Assembly (NCBI GenBank): GCA_017084465.1
Contig: CP070896.1
Location: 3,260,501 to 3,324,500 of the forward strand
Source of the DNA: Lacrimispora xylanisolvens
GTDB lineage: Bacteria; Bacillota; Clostridia; Lachnospirales; Lachnospiraceae
DNA: 64,000 nucleotides
Direction of reading: 5' to 3'
Positions 27,568-35,513 of the stretch are shown piece by piece. Below the pieces are notes generated by a model. It saw only the letters and a list, made by a program, of their open reading frames with translations. It was not told where the DNA came from and ran no database searches. The translations under genes were made by a program, and so were the position numbers. Each line of letters starts with the position of its first letter. Within the stretch, counting starts at the first letter, position 1.

Positions 27568-28986
27568 TTAGTTTACAATCAGGGAGGGTGAGGTCTGACC
27601 TTTCTCATCCTGGTTTTCCAGTTTCACATCATTGATTTCATCTAAAGAAACGGGGCGGAATGCATCTGCCTTTTTTACTATCTTTACCCAGAAGAAAGCG
27701 AAAAGTAAAGTAATAATAAGCAGTATAAAATATATTTTATAGATAAATATCCGGGCATCTCCTTCTGCAATATGCCAGATCATATAGACGTCTCCAACCA
27801 TACAGATAATCTGGGGAATTCCCCATAATGTAAACCGTTTATCTCTTCCCGGAGCATTGGGATAACGTCTGCGCAGCACCAGGACGGTAAGATTGACCAG
27901 GATGTAGGAGGTGAGCCAGAAACAGGAGGCTGCAAGCAGGAAATTGGTTAAACCGGAATAGTTTGCAATACCGCTCACCAATATAAAAGAGATGACTCCT
28001 GTCATAAGGAAAAGCCCTGGTGTAGGAGTACCGCTTTTATTTTTTTTACTGAAATAAGACGGCATTAAACCAGCATCTGCCATGCCGCTTAAGATTCTGG
28101 TTACGCTGCCCAGTACAGTATTGATGGTACTGACCCCGGCCAGTATGGTAATAAGCCCCATCCAGTAGCTGCCCGCTTTTCCCATAACCCGTTCTGCAAA
28201 GATAATATGAGGCATGCTGCTGGAACGCAGTTCTTCCAGTGAAACGTAGTTTCTCATGCCGGTGCTTAACAGGCTCTGAACAATAAAAAGAAGGCATACG
28301 CCAAGAATCATGGCAAGAGGAACATCCCTTTTTGGATTTTTTAAATCCTTTGACACCGGAATGACAAATTCAATTCCGATAAACATCCAAAATGCCAATG
28401 CAGTGAGAGACAGGATTCCTGAAAATCCTGTTACAACAGGAGGAGTCTGTGCACCGGGAGCAATGGGGGTACCCACTCCTAATTTAAATGCGCTGATGAC
28501 TCCCAGCAGTATAAGTGAACCGATAAGTGCTATAACAGTTAAATTTTGTATTTTAGCAAAAATATCAACTCCCAGATAATTGACAAGGGTTAAAAAAGCA
28601 AGAAGGGACAGACTGATTACCAGTACAGGAACTCCTTTTAAAAAGGTTTCCTGGATGACCAGTCCGCACATGGCAAGCTCTACGGAACCAGCCAGCATGT
28701 TGGTGATAACATAGGCGGAAAGATTGGAAACAATGGACGGAACCGGTCCCAGTCCCGCCAGGGTATACTGTCCCAGACCGCCTTCGGCCTCCGGCATTAA
28801 ACCGTGAAGTTCTCGAAAAGAAAGTGCAAGCAGAATGTTTAAAATTACAACAATAAACATAGCAGCGATAAAGCCTTTTCCGGCTAGTCCGGTACCAAGT
28901 CCCAGTGATAACAGACAGCTGGTTGCCACGATTAGTCCAACACATACGGAAACTGCGCTTCCAAGTCCCATTTTTTTACTGTTCAT
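27568..28986 (-). CDS. APC superfamily amino acid/amine permease
   Basis: A 472-residue membrane protein with about twelve hydrophobic segments; the first carries the family Gly-rich stretch (SCLLSLGLGTGLAGKGFIAA). AGGAGG precedes ATG 28986. It is the last gene on the minus-strand amine cluster, separated from the FAD oxidase by a terminator hairpin. By context it should import the substrate of the oxidase, an amino acid, amine or related compound; the exact substrate is unknown. Confidence 0.87.
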   Translation of the reverse strand: MNSKKMGLGSAVSVCVGLIVATSCLLSLGLGTGLAGKGFIAAMFIVVILNILLALSFRELHGLMPEAEGGLGQYTLAGLGPVPSIVSNLSAYVITNMLAGSVELAMCGLVIQETFLKGVPVLVISLSLLAFLTLVNYLGVDIFAKIQNLTVIALIGSLILLGVISAFKLGVGTPIAPGAQTPPVVTGFSGILSLTALAFWMFIGIEFVIPVSKDLKNPKRDVPLAMILGVCLLFIVQSLLSTGMRNYVSLEELRSSSMPHIIFAERVMGKAGSYWMGLITILAGVSTINTVLGSVTRILSGMADAGLMPSYFSKKNKSGTPTPGLFLMTGVISFILVSGIANYSGLTNFLLAASCFWLTSYILVNLTVLVLRRRYPNAPGRDKRFTLWGIPQIICMVGDVYMIWHIAEGDARIFIYKIYFILLIITLLFAFFWVKIVKKADAFRPVSLDEINDVKLENQDEKGQTSPSLIVN

Positions 28987-29022
28987 ATAGCTCCTCCTTT
29001 ATGTGGTCAGTGAAGTGAAAAA

Positions 29023-29053
29023 ACAAAGACATCTTAAAATAAGACGTCTTTGT
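29023..29053 (-). terminator. Terminator between the FAD oxidase and the permease gene
   Basis: ACAAAGACATCTTA pairs with TAAGACGTCTTTGT (one mismatch), and on the minus strand it is followed by a run of Ts. It would end or attenuate the transcript before the permease gene. Confidence 0.75.
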
Positions 29054-29060
29054 CATTGGG

Positions 29061-30188
29061 TCAGATCTTTGTATGAAACCGGTTGTACCGGAAATCTTTT
29101 ATGCTTAAAACAGGCTCCTCCCCAGTGGCCATCTGGGATAGAATCGTCCCAACCGTAGGAGAAATACCAAATCCATGACCGGTAAACCCACAGGCGAGAA
29201 TCAGTCCGGGGACTTCCTCCACATGGCTGATTACAGGGACATGATCGGCGCAGACATCTATGAATCCTGCCCACGTTCTTACAATCTTAGCACTTGAGAG
29301 GCAGGGGAAATATTTCATAATACCACGGCAGATGCAGGAGGCGGTCTGACTATTCGTCACAGGGGTTCCATTGCTTTTGTTAAAGTCCTCAAACCCGGAG
29401 GAACCGCCAAAGACAAAGGATCCGTGAGTGCTCTGGTGTCCGTAGAAATCAGCCATTGCAGTGCCAAGCATCTGATAGAACATGGGGGGCTGGGCCTCTG
29501 TGACTAAAACCTCTAAAAGTGCCTGGGTCATGGGGATATCCACACCTACGGAAGCTGCGATTTTACGGCTTTCATAACCGGCTGCCAGTATGATGGTTTC
29601 TCCTTCATACACGTCATTGTCAGTAATAACCTGCCTTGCTTTTCCCTTGTATTTTTTTATCTCAATCACCGACTCTCCAGTAATGAAACGCACACCCAGC
29701 TGCCTCGCCTTTCTGTAATAAGCAAGCGTTGCCAGCATAGGGTTGGCGTGACCATCGGTGGGACACCAGCTTGCTCCGATTACCTCATCGGAGAGGTAAG
29801 GACAGATATCCTTGGCTTCTTTCCCGTCAATCATGGTAACGCCAAGACCCTGTGCGCTTGCCCGATCAGTAAGACCATTTAGTATTCTTAGATGATCTTC
29901 TGTTTTTCCAAGGCGCAAGTTACCTTTCTGATAATATTCCACATCCATTCCAAGCTCTTCAGAAAGAGTAGGCCAAAGGTTGGCAGCTCCGTACATTGCC
30001 AGGGGAAGCTCCCGTTTGTCTCTTCCTGACTGGCGGACACCGCCACCATTACGGGAAGAACCACCGCCTCCGATATGGTCGCTTTTTTCCAGGACTATGA
30101 CATAACAGCCCTTCTTTGCCAGATAATAAGCGGTTGCATTTCCAATAATTCCACTGCCTATGATAATCACATCTGCGCAGTTTCCCAT
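29061..30188 (-). CDS. FAD-dependent oxidoreductase, DAO (D-amino acid/glycine oxidase) family
   Basis: A 375-residue flavoprotein. It opens with a Rossmann FAD motif, ADVIIIGSGIIGNATAYYLAKKG, and continues with the DAO pattern (SSRNGGGVRQSGRDKRELPL, and the C-terminal ACGFTGHGFGISP). This family oxidises amines and amino acids to imines. It resembles the beta subunit of opine, D-hydroxyproline and sarcosine oxidases, whose other subunits lie next to it here. ATG 30188 is preferred over 30212 because AAAGGAGG lies between the two. It overlaps the neighbouring BFD ORF boundary closely. Confidence 0.86.
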   Translation of the reverse strand: MGNCADVIIIGSGIIGNATAYYLAKKGCYVIVLEKSDHIGGGGSSRNGGGVRQSGRDKRELPLAMYGAANLWPTLSEELGMDVEYYQKGNLRLGKTEDHLRILNGLTDRASAQGLGVTMIDGKEAKDICPYLSDEVIGASWCPTDGHANPMLATLAYYRKARQLGVRFITGESVIEIKKYKGKARQVITDNDVYEGETIILAAGYESRKIAASVGVDIPMTQALLEVLVTEAQPPMFYQMLGTAMADFYGHQSTHGSFVFGGSSGFEDFNKSNGTPVTNSQTASCICRGIMKYFPCLSSAKIVRTWAGFIDVCADHVPVISHVEEVPGLILACGFTGHGFGISPTVGTILSQMATGEEPVLSIKDFRYNRFHTKI

Positions 30189-30192
30189 TCCA

Positions 30193-30519
30193 TCAGTCCT
30201 CCTTTCTGTCATTGCCTAAAATTTTCATCTCTATGGGTCTCATAGGCGCACGGGATACTGCCGGTTCTATATCGCCCGGGGTAAGCCCCAGTTCCCTTGC
30301 TACAATGGACTTCACCAGTTTTTGGCAGGTCTGTCCCTGACAAAGTCCCATACCTGTTCTTAAATACCTTCGAATCTCGGTTAAAGTAAACATGCCATCA
30401 TGAACAGCTTTGCGGATTTCGCCTTTTGTTACTTCTTCGCAGCGACAGATAATCATATCATCATCTGGCTGAGGAATCAGTGGACCGATGTCTGTAAATC
30501 GGTTGTTACGTTTATTCAT
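30193..30519 (-). CDS. BFD-like [2Fe-2S] protein of the oxidase complex
   Basis: A 108-residue protein with the BFD-type cluster motif: CRCEEVT near residue 25 and GLCQGQTC near residue 59, the four Cys in C-x-C ... C-x4-C spacing. Such domains occur as small subunits of multi-component FAD amine oxidases and shuttle electrons from the flavin. It overlaps the FAD/4Fe-4S subunit gene by 8 nt and ends 5 nt before the DAO gene start, so it is operonic. Confidence 0.87.
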   Translation of the reverse strand: MNKRNNRFTDIGPLIPQPDDDMIICRCEEVTKGEIRKAVHDGMFTLTEIRRYLRTGMGLCQGQTCQKLVKSIVARELGLTPGDIEPAVSRAPMRPIEMKILGNDRKED

Positions 30520-32097
30520 GGCTACACCCCCTGCTTTTATAAAATCTTGCTTTCATTGCCATATCAAGTGGTATCTTCATGGTGAGTAAGGTGGTATGAT
30601 CGAAGGCTTTCAGCGTTTTTACCTCAACGATCTCCGCCGGGCATACCTCTTTTCCGCTTCGGTCTAGAGCTGATCCTGTATCCCCCTTTGTCGGTATTGG
30701 AAGGAATTCATAGGGGAGAGTAACCAAAGCGTAACCTGGCTCATAATCCTCGTTTAAAAGAAAGATTGCCTGGCCGGAACAGGAAGCAACGCACATGCCA
30801 CAGCCGCTGCATATATTTTCTTCATCAATGACAGGTAGTGACGTGATGGTATCTCCGATTCTAATACATTTTCTGGGGCATGCATCCTGACATGGGTTAC
30901 ATGGAATGTTCTGGGTGCATTCCATGACCGGGTGGATTCCCTTTCCTTTTGCAATTCCCGGAAAACGGTCTAATTCCGCCTCGTCTAAATATCCATTGGT
31001 TAAAAGGCTTTCTGAAACCGGGATGCCCTCATCGGTCAGAGTGATTTTCTTTCCGCGGTTTTCCGGTGCGAACATGCCTTTTCTTAAACGGTCTAATGCC
31101 AGTTCTAATTCTGCCGTTGTTTCTTTTGACCCCTCATCTGAAAGGAAACCCAGATACTGCGCAGCTTTTGTTCCTGCAATCCGCCCCTCTATCATGGCAG
31201 AGCTGGCCTCTTCAATACCGGAAACATCTCCTGCGGCATAAATGCCGGGTATGCTGGTTCCGCCATTTTCATCAATCACTGGAACATATCCAAGAGGAGT
31301 ATCCTGCATCTTGCAGCCTGCCATATGAAGCAGCTGTGACATGGGAGACAGGCCTACTGCAAGACAGATCGTATCAACAGCAAAATGTTTTTCTGTGCCG
31401 GGAATCAATTGAAAGGAAGAATCTACCTCTCCGATTACGACTCCTGTGACACGATCTTCACCCTCAGCTTTAATAATGGTATGGGAGAGGTAAAATGGAA
31501 CACCGCATCTTGCGACCTTGGCAGCATGCACACCGTACCCGCCTATTTTTGGAGCGGCATCTACAAGTGCGGCAACCTGACAGCCTGCCTGAAGCAGCTG
31601 GAAGCTGACCACCAGCCCCACGTTTCCGGTTCCAAGCATCAAAACCCTGTTGCCTGGTTTAATGTGATGTAAATTCATCATGGTCTGGGAAGCTCCGGCT
31701 CCTATGACACCGGGAAGTGTCCAGCCTTCAAAGGGAACCATATTTTCCGTGGCTCCGATAGCCACAATCACGGCATCTCCCTTATAGTGGCAGATTTCTT
31801 CGCCGATCTTTACGGTTATTTCCTTATCCTGATAAAGACCCGTTACGATTGCATTTAACACGACTGTCACCTTTAAATCTTCTGCTTCTTTTAATAATTC
31901 TTCTCCGATCCGAAATCCCCGGATCTTTGCCTTATGTTCTTTCGAGCCAAAGAATTTATGGATCTGTTTAAAGAGCTGTCCTCCAGGCTTGGAATTTTCA
32001 TCGAACACAATGACAGACAATCCGTTTTAGCCGCGCTGATGGCAGCGGACAGACCTGCAGGACCGGCTCCTATAATAATCAAATCAAATCGATTCAT
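30512..32097 (-). CDS. FAD/NAD-binding oxidoreductase alpha subunit with 4Fe-4S ferredoxin domain (one frameshift)
   Basis: About 528 residues. The N-terminus MNRFDLIIIGAGPAGLSAA (FAD site) and the rest lie in different frames; one extra A at the A4 run (T4 at 32024-32027, plus strand) joins AAISAAKNGLSVIVFDEN. A second nucleotide-binding motif (VLMLGTGNVGLVVSFQLLQ) follows about residue 170. The C-terminal part holds two 4Fe-4S-type clusters (CNPCQDACPRKC and CSGCGMCVASC). The mix resembles HcnB/OoxA-type subunits, with an added ferredoxin domain. It probably passes electrons from the DAO subunit to a carrier, an arrangement suited to an anaerobe. Confidence 0.86.
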
Positions 32098-32411
32098 GTT
32101 GATTCCTCCTGTGCCGATACCCCGTACTGGGTTTGTATCACCATACCTTCTCTTAAAGAAGTGATGCAGGTTCTGACGTTAGGTATCCCGTCTACAACCA
32201 TAACGCAGTCCGTACAGCGGCCGATTGCACAGAAGACCCCTCTTGGCTTATGGTATTTTTTCGTGTATCGGTGAATCATAATGCCTGCAGCTTCCAGAGC
32301 CATGGCGATTGGTTCCCCTTCATAACCAGTAAGCGGTGTACCGTCGTATATAAATGAAATGACTTTTCTCTCTTCCGGTTTTCCCAGTATTGGGTGTTCT
32401 TCAATTCTCAT
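32094..32411 (-). CDS. (2Fe-2S)-binding protein of the oxidase complex
   Basis: A 105-residue small subunit with a plant-type [2Fe-2S] pattern: GVFCAIGRCTDCVMVVDG near residue 60 and NVRTC further on. The start at 32411 (MRIEEHPILGK) follows AGGAG by 8 nt; an ATG at 32444 lies before that site. It ends overlapping the next gene start by 4 nt, a coupled arrangement. It corresponds to the HcnA/OoxA N-terminal ferredoxin of related oxidases, made here as a separate chain. Confidence 0.85.
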   Translation of the reverse strand: MRIEEHPILGKPEERKVISFIYDGTPLTGYEGEPIAMALEAAGIMIHRYTKKYHKPRGVFCAIGRCTDCVMVVDGIPNVRTCITSLREGMVIQTQYGVSAQEEST

Positions 32412-32436
32412 TTCGTCAGCTCCTGTTCCTGAATTA

Positions 32437-33577
32437 TTAAGCAAGGTAAGGTTCTTTCCAAAGGTTCAGTCTGGTTCCTATCCCATTTTTAAGAGCATTT
32501 CTGTAAACAATGGTTCCCCACGCCACATCCTCAATGGGCATTCCCCCCCCACGGAATAAATCACGATTTCATTCTCTTTTCTATGAACAGGAACCTTACC
32601 GGTAAGTACATCTCCCAGATCATCCACCTGATCAGCCTTCATAAGTCCGTCTTTTATTAAATCCATGCAGTGAACTGCAGGTATGGGAACGGAGTTGTAG
32701 GAAGGATAGGGAAGTTCTTCTGCCCAGGCTTCGTATAACTGAATGTTGTCTGCCACATTTCTTGCCCTGTTTAAGATAAAGTCATCATCAAATCTGGCAG
32801 CTGCCGGACAGCAGAGGATTGCTCCTGGTTTGATCCATTCTTCCTTGATATAAGAATACAGGGAAGGATCTCCTGTTGGGCTGGATGTGGCAATACTTAC
32901 AATATCTGCATCCCTGACCGCCTCTTCCTCTGTATCCACCACAATCAGTTCTTTGATCTGAGGATATTTATCCCTGACGTACTGGATAAATCCATCTATG
33001 GATTTCTGGCTACGTCCCTTTATTTTTTACCGTATCAATCTGATCTCTCACTGCCATAGCAGCATCAAAAGCGGTTTTGCTCATAACGCCAGGTCCGATG
33101 ATGCCCACCACTTTGGAATCTTCTCTGGAGAAATATTTAATACCAACCCCCTGGAACTGCTCCAGTACGGAAAGCACTTAAAATATTTGCTGACATATAG
33201 GCAAGTGGTGCGCCTGTGTCCTTATCGTTCAGTGTCAGCATGAGAATGGATCTGGGAAGACCCTTTTTTCGGTTCTCTGTGTTAGAACCGTACCATTTCA
33301 TACCTGCCATATCAAATTTACCGCCAAGGTAGGCCGGCATTGCCATAAATCGTCTGTCGGGTCCGTCTGTCGGCATATTTGGAAATGGAGAAGCCTCCGG
33401 AAAGGTCATCATAATACCATGTGAGTTGGCATTGGAACCACCCATCCGGAAATCGCCTGCTTTCAACAGCCGGAACATCTCCTCCATAGCCTCAACACAG
33501 CCTTTCATATCCGTAACTCCTGCTTTTACCATGTCTTCTTCATTCAGATAAATAAAATCAACCTCAGGATAAGCCAT
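32437..33577 (-). CDS. Ornithine cyclodeaminase/mu-crystallin family protein (three frameshifts)
   Basis: About 380 residues, read across three breaks: a C5 run at 33147-33151, an extra base at CCC near 33016, and the C8 run at 32546-32553. It begins MAYPEVDFIYLNEEDMVKAG and holds an OCD core with a Rossmann motif (VVGIIGPGVMSKTAF) and GNGGSN-like substrate segments (RMGGSNANSHG). The tail ends WKEPYLA. The family includes ornithine cyclodeaminase, ketimine reductases and subunits annotated with tyramine oxidation; the last name may apply but is unproven. It stands next to imine-forming oxidases and RidA, so reduction or deamination of an imine is a sensible inference. Confidence 0.8.
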
Positions 33578-33596
33578 ATGTTTTACCTCTTCTTTC

Positions 33597-33988
33597 TTAA
33601 TTTTCATCAGTTATGAACGCTTCCAGCTCGATCTCAACCATTTGAGAAGGGCGGTTGAGTTTAGGTGTCTCGACCATGGTAAATAAAGGACGGGCTTCTT
33701 TAAAATAGCGGGAGTAGGCTTCTCCCACTTCCTTTGCTAAACTCATATCAGTAACATAAGCCTTAATTTTTATAACATCACTGGCATTTGCCCCCGCTTC
33801 TTTTAATAGGTTAATAAATTTCCGGAAGATATAATCTGCCTGTTCCAGTGCTGTATCTCCGTGGACGGTTCCGTCCGGAAGGACGGCGGTAGTGCCCCGA
33901 TATAGATATGTTCTCCGACTTTCACCATTCTGGAGTATCCCACCAGCTCTTCTAACGGAGCACCGGAGGAAAAGTTGATACGTTTCAC
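33597..33988 (-). CDS. RidA family (imine/enamine deaminase) protein (one frameshift)
   Basis: About 130 residues, the size of YjgF/RidA trimer subunits. Motifs include FSSGAPLEELVGYSRMVKVG at the start, IYIGGTTAVLPDG (rejoined at a G4 run near 33895-33899, which should be G5) and the Arg-bearing KARPLFTMVETPKL-like segment (EARPLFTMVETPKL). RidA proteins hydrolyse reactive imines such as 2-aminoacrylate to ammonia and a keto acid. GTG 33988 with AAAGGAGGT just upstream is the start. It is first in the operon and likely protects the cell from imines made by the downstream oxidase. Confidence 0.84.
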
Positions 33989-34010
33989 CTATGTACCTCC
34001 TTTCATCATT

Positions 34011-34043
34011 AAAAAAAAAAGCCTTATGATATGGAATCATAAG
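34011..34043 (-). terminator. Leader terminator upstream of the RidA-led operon
   Basis: On the minus strand CTTATGAT pairs with ATCATAAG and is followed by a run of ten Ts (A10 on the plus strand, 34011-34020). It stands just 23 nt before the first gene of the operon, so it can only control that operon, as an attenuator. A plausible promoter is TTGACT with a TATATA box about 19 bp downstream, further right. Confidence 0.6.
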
Positions 34044-34152
34044 ACCTCGCTGTCTTTTTTTTGTCATTCTAACTGTTTTACTGTATATACGTATTGTAAA
34101 AAATCGGAAGTCAAAAGGAAAGAACTGACAGGCTTTTAAATGAGAATATTTC

Positions 34153-34182
34153 TTGACCTTGAAAAAAAGAAAGTGATAAAAT
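34153..34182 (+). promoter_or_regulatory. Promoter of the AraC-type regulator
   Basis: TTGACC (34153-34158), an 18-bp spacer and TAAAAT (34177-34182). RNA would start about 34189, directly at the first arm of the leader hairpin. Confidence 0.65.
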
Positions 34183-34187
34183 GCATC

Positions 34188-34254
34188 AAAAGACACGAAG
34201 GCGTTCTGAACCCTTTGTGTCTTTTGTGTTTCTATAGGGATACGCCTTTTTTTT
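34188..34254 (+). promoter_or_regulatory. Leader with competing hairpins and a terminator upstream of the AraC-type gene
   Basis: AAAAGACAC (34188-34196) is an exact complement of GTGTCTTTT (34217-34225). A second structure pairs AGGCGT (34199-34204) with ACGCCT (34242-34247), with an inner CCCT/AGGG stem, and ends in T8: a good terminator. The two structures share bases and cannot both form fully. A terminator only 40 nt before the regulator start, immediately after its promoter, suggests attenuation. No known riboswitch class was recognised. Confidence 0.5.
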
Positions 34255-34291
34255 CCTTTAAATCAGGAAAAAACAGAAAGGAGCAGACAAT

Positions 34292-35140
34292 ATGAGTAAT
34301 GAATGGAGAAAAGAAAATGTTCCTGCACTGAGTCCCAGACAGCCTGAGTTTGTGCTGGCAACCACAAATTATTCTAAAAAATGTATTATGAAATATAATC
34401 TTTCCCATTTTTATCAGTTTACTGCCGAATCAGACCATATGGGAGTGATTCCGGATGCCTGTATTGACATGCTGTTCTGGGAAAAGGATGGAGTAATGAA
34501 AGCTAAGGCAGCAGGTACCCTGTTAGAAAAAGGAACAGCAAAAACCGAATTAAACTGCCAGTATTTCGGAGTCCGTTTTCTGCCTGGAGTTAATCCGATT
34601 GCCGATAACGTGAAGCTGAATGAACTGGTAAATAATGAAATTAGTCTGGAAGATATGCTGACCAGTGCCGGAGAACGGGAAGGGCTGCTTGATCGTATGT
34701 ATGAGGCTAAATCCTTTCATAAAAAAGCAGAAGTATTTCTTGATTTCTATCTGAAGTATTTTTATAATCACGCCGAAGATAAAAACAGTCTGAAATACGT
34801 AATTCACCAACAAATACTAAAGTCAGACGGAAGCCTGAAACTTTCGGAGTTAAGCAGCTATACAGGCTATTCGGAGCGATATTTAAATCAGAAAATCCAC
34901 GAAGATTTTGGCATGAATCCCAAAAATCTGATCAGGTTTATCCGCTTTCAGAAATCAGTGAGCAGACTGGTGGAAACTATTCACTGTGCAAATGGAGCAG
35001 ATGCCGCACTGGTATCCGGATATTATGATCAATCCCACTTTATAAAGGAGTTTGTGAAGATGTCTGGATTTACTCCATCCGCTTACGTAGATACACTTTT
35101 GGGAAATGCTTATGATAAAAAGCTTCATGTTATTTATTAA
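34292..35140 (+). CDS. AraC family transcriptional regulator
   Basis: A 282-residue regulator with a ligand/DUF6597-like N-terminal half (about residues 1-165, including HMGVIPDACIDMLFWE) and a C-terminal HTH_18 pair (LKLSELSSYTGYSERYLNQKI, then DAALVSGYYDQSHFIKEFVKMSGFTPSAY). The start follows GGAGCA. It is divergent from the amine/imine operon and so probably activates it in response to the substrate. The leader contains a terminator hairpin (see 34188-34254). It ends with its own terminator. Confidence 0.86.
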   Translation: MSNEWRKENVPALSPRQPEFVLATTNYSKKCIMKYNLSHFYQFTAESDHMGVIPDACIDMLFWEKDGVMKAKAAGTLLEKGTAKTELNCQYFGVRFLPGVNPIADNVKLNELVNNEISLEDMLTSAGEREGLLDRMYEAKSFHKKAEVFLDFYLKYFYNHAEDKNSLKYVIHQQILKSDGSLKLSELSSYTGYSERYLNQKIHEDFGMNPKNLIRFIRFQKSVSRLVETIHCANGADAALVSGYYDQSHFIKEFVKMSGFTPSAYVDTLLGNAYDKKLHVIY

Positions 35141-35170
35141 AAAGAATTTTTATCATAAGGAAAGAATTTA

Positions 35171-35208
35171 ACGGCTTGTTCTTTATTATAAGAACGAGCC
35201 GTTTTTTT
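35171..35208 (+). terminator. Rho-independent terminator after the AraC-type gene
   Basis: ACGGCTTGTTCTT pairs with AAGAACGAGCCGT (13 bp, one G-T pair), followed by seven Ts. Confidence 0.9.
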
Positions 35209-35304
35209 GTAATTTCATGTCTAAAATTGTCGCCTGTAACCAATCAATTACTCATAGTTGTATAGACAACTTAATAAAAAATACTTAAAATGTTAAAAAA
35301 TGTA

Positions 35305-35333
35305 TTGACAAAACATTGATGAAATTATATATT
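35305..35333 (+). promoter_or_regulatory. Distal promoter of the sugar ABC operon
   Basis: A perfect TTGACA (35305-35310) and TATATT (35328-35333) with a 17-bp spacer. It lies 180 nt before the substrate-binding protein, so a long leader spans two inverted repeats. Confidence 0.6.
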
Positions 35334-35422
35334 TATTTCATAACTTAATTTGGTAAAAGTTACTATAAAAACGAACGTTAAAAAAGATATTATAACAAAT
35401 GTCACATGCAATAACTGCCACA

Positions 35423-35443
35423 ATTCGACAAAACATGTCGAAT
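35423..35443. promoter_or_regulatory. 8-bp inverted repeat, operator candidate
   Basis: ATTCGACA and TGTCGAAT are perfect arms separated by AAACA, centred about 80 nt before the ABC operon start. It could bind the AraR-like regulator at 39522 or another factor. Confidence 0.5.
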
Positions 35444-35457
35444 CAAACAAAATACAT

Positions 35458-35486
35458 ATTTGCAATATGTGCAAATTGTATATACT
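35458..35486 (+). promoter_or_regulatory. Proximal promoter overlapping a 7-bp inverted repeat
   Basis: ATTTGCA and TGCAAAT (35458-35464 and 35470-35476) form a perfect repeat with a 5-nt spacer. TTTGCA (35459-35464) stands 16 bp from TATACT (35481-35486), so the repeat covers a possible -35 and would make an effective operator. Confidence 0.5.
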
Positions 35487-35513
35487 AAAATGTAATTATT
35501 AGGAGGGTATGAA

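Noticed and set aside
35370..35379. AACGAACGTT palindrome as a CcpA cre site upstream of the sugar ABC operon
   Set aside because: It matches only the centre of a cre consensus and lacks the outer bases; too weak to call.
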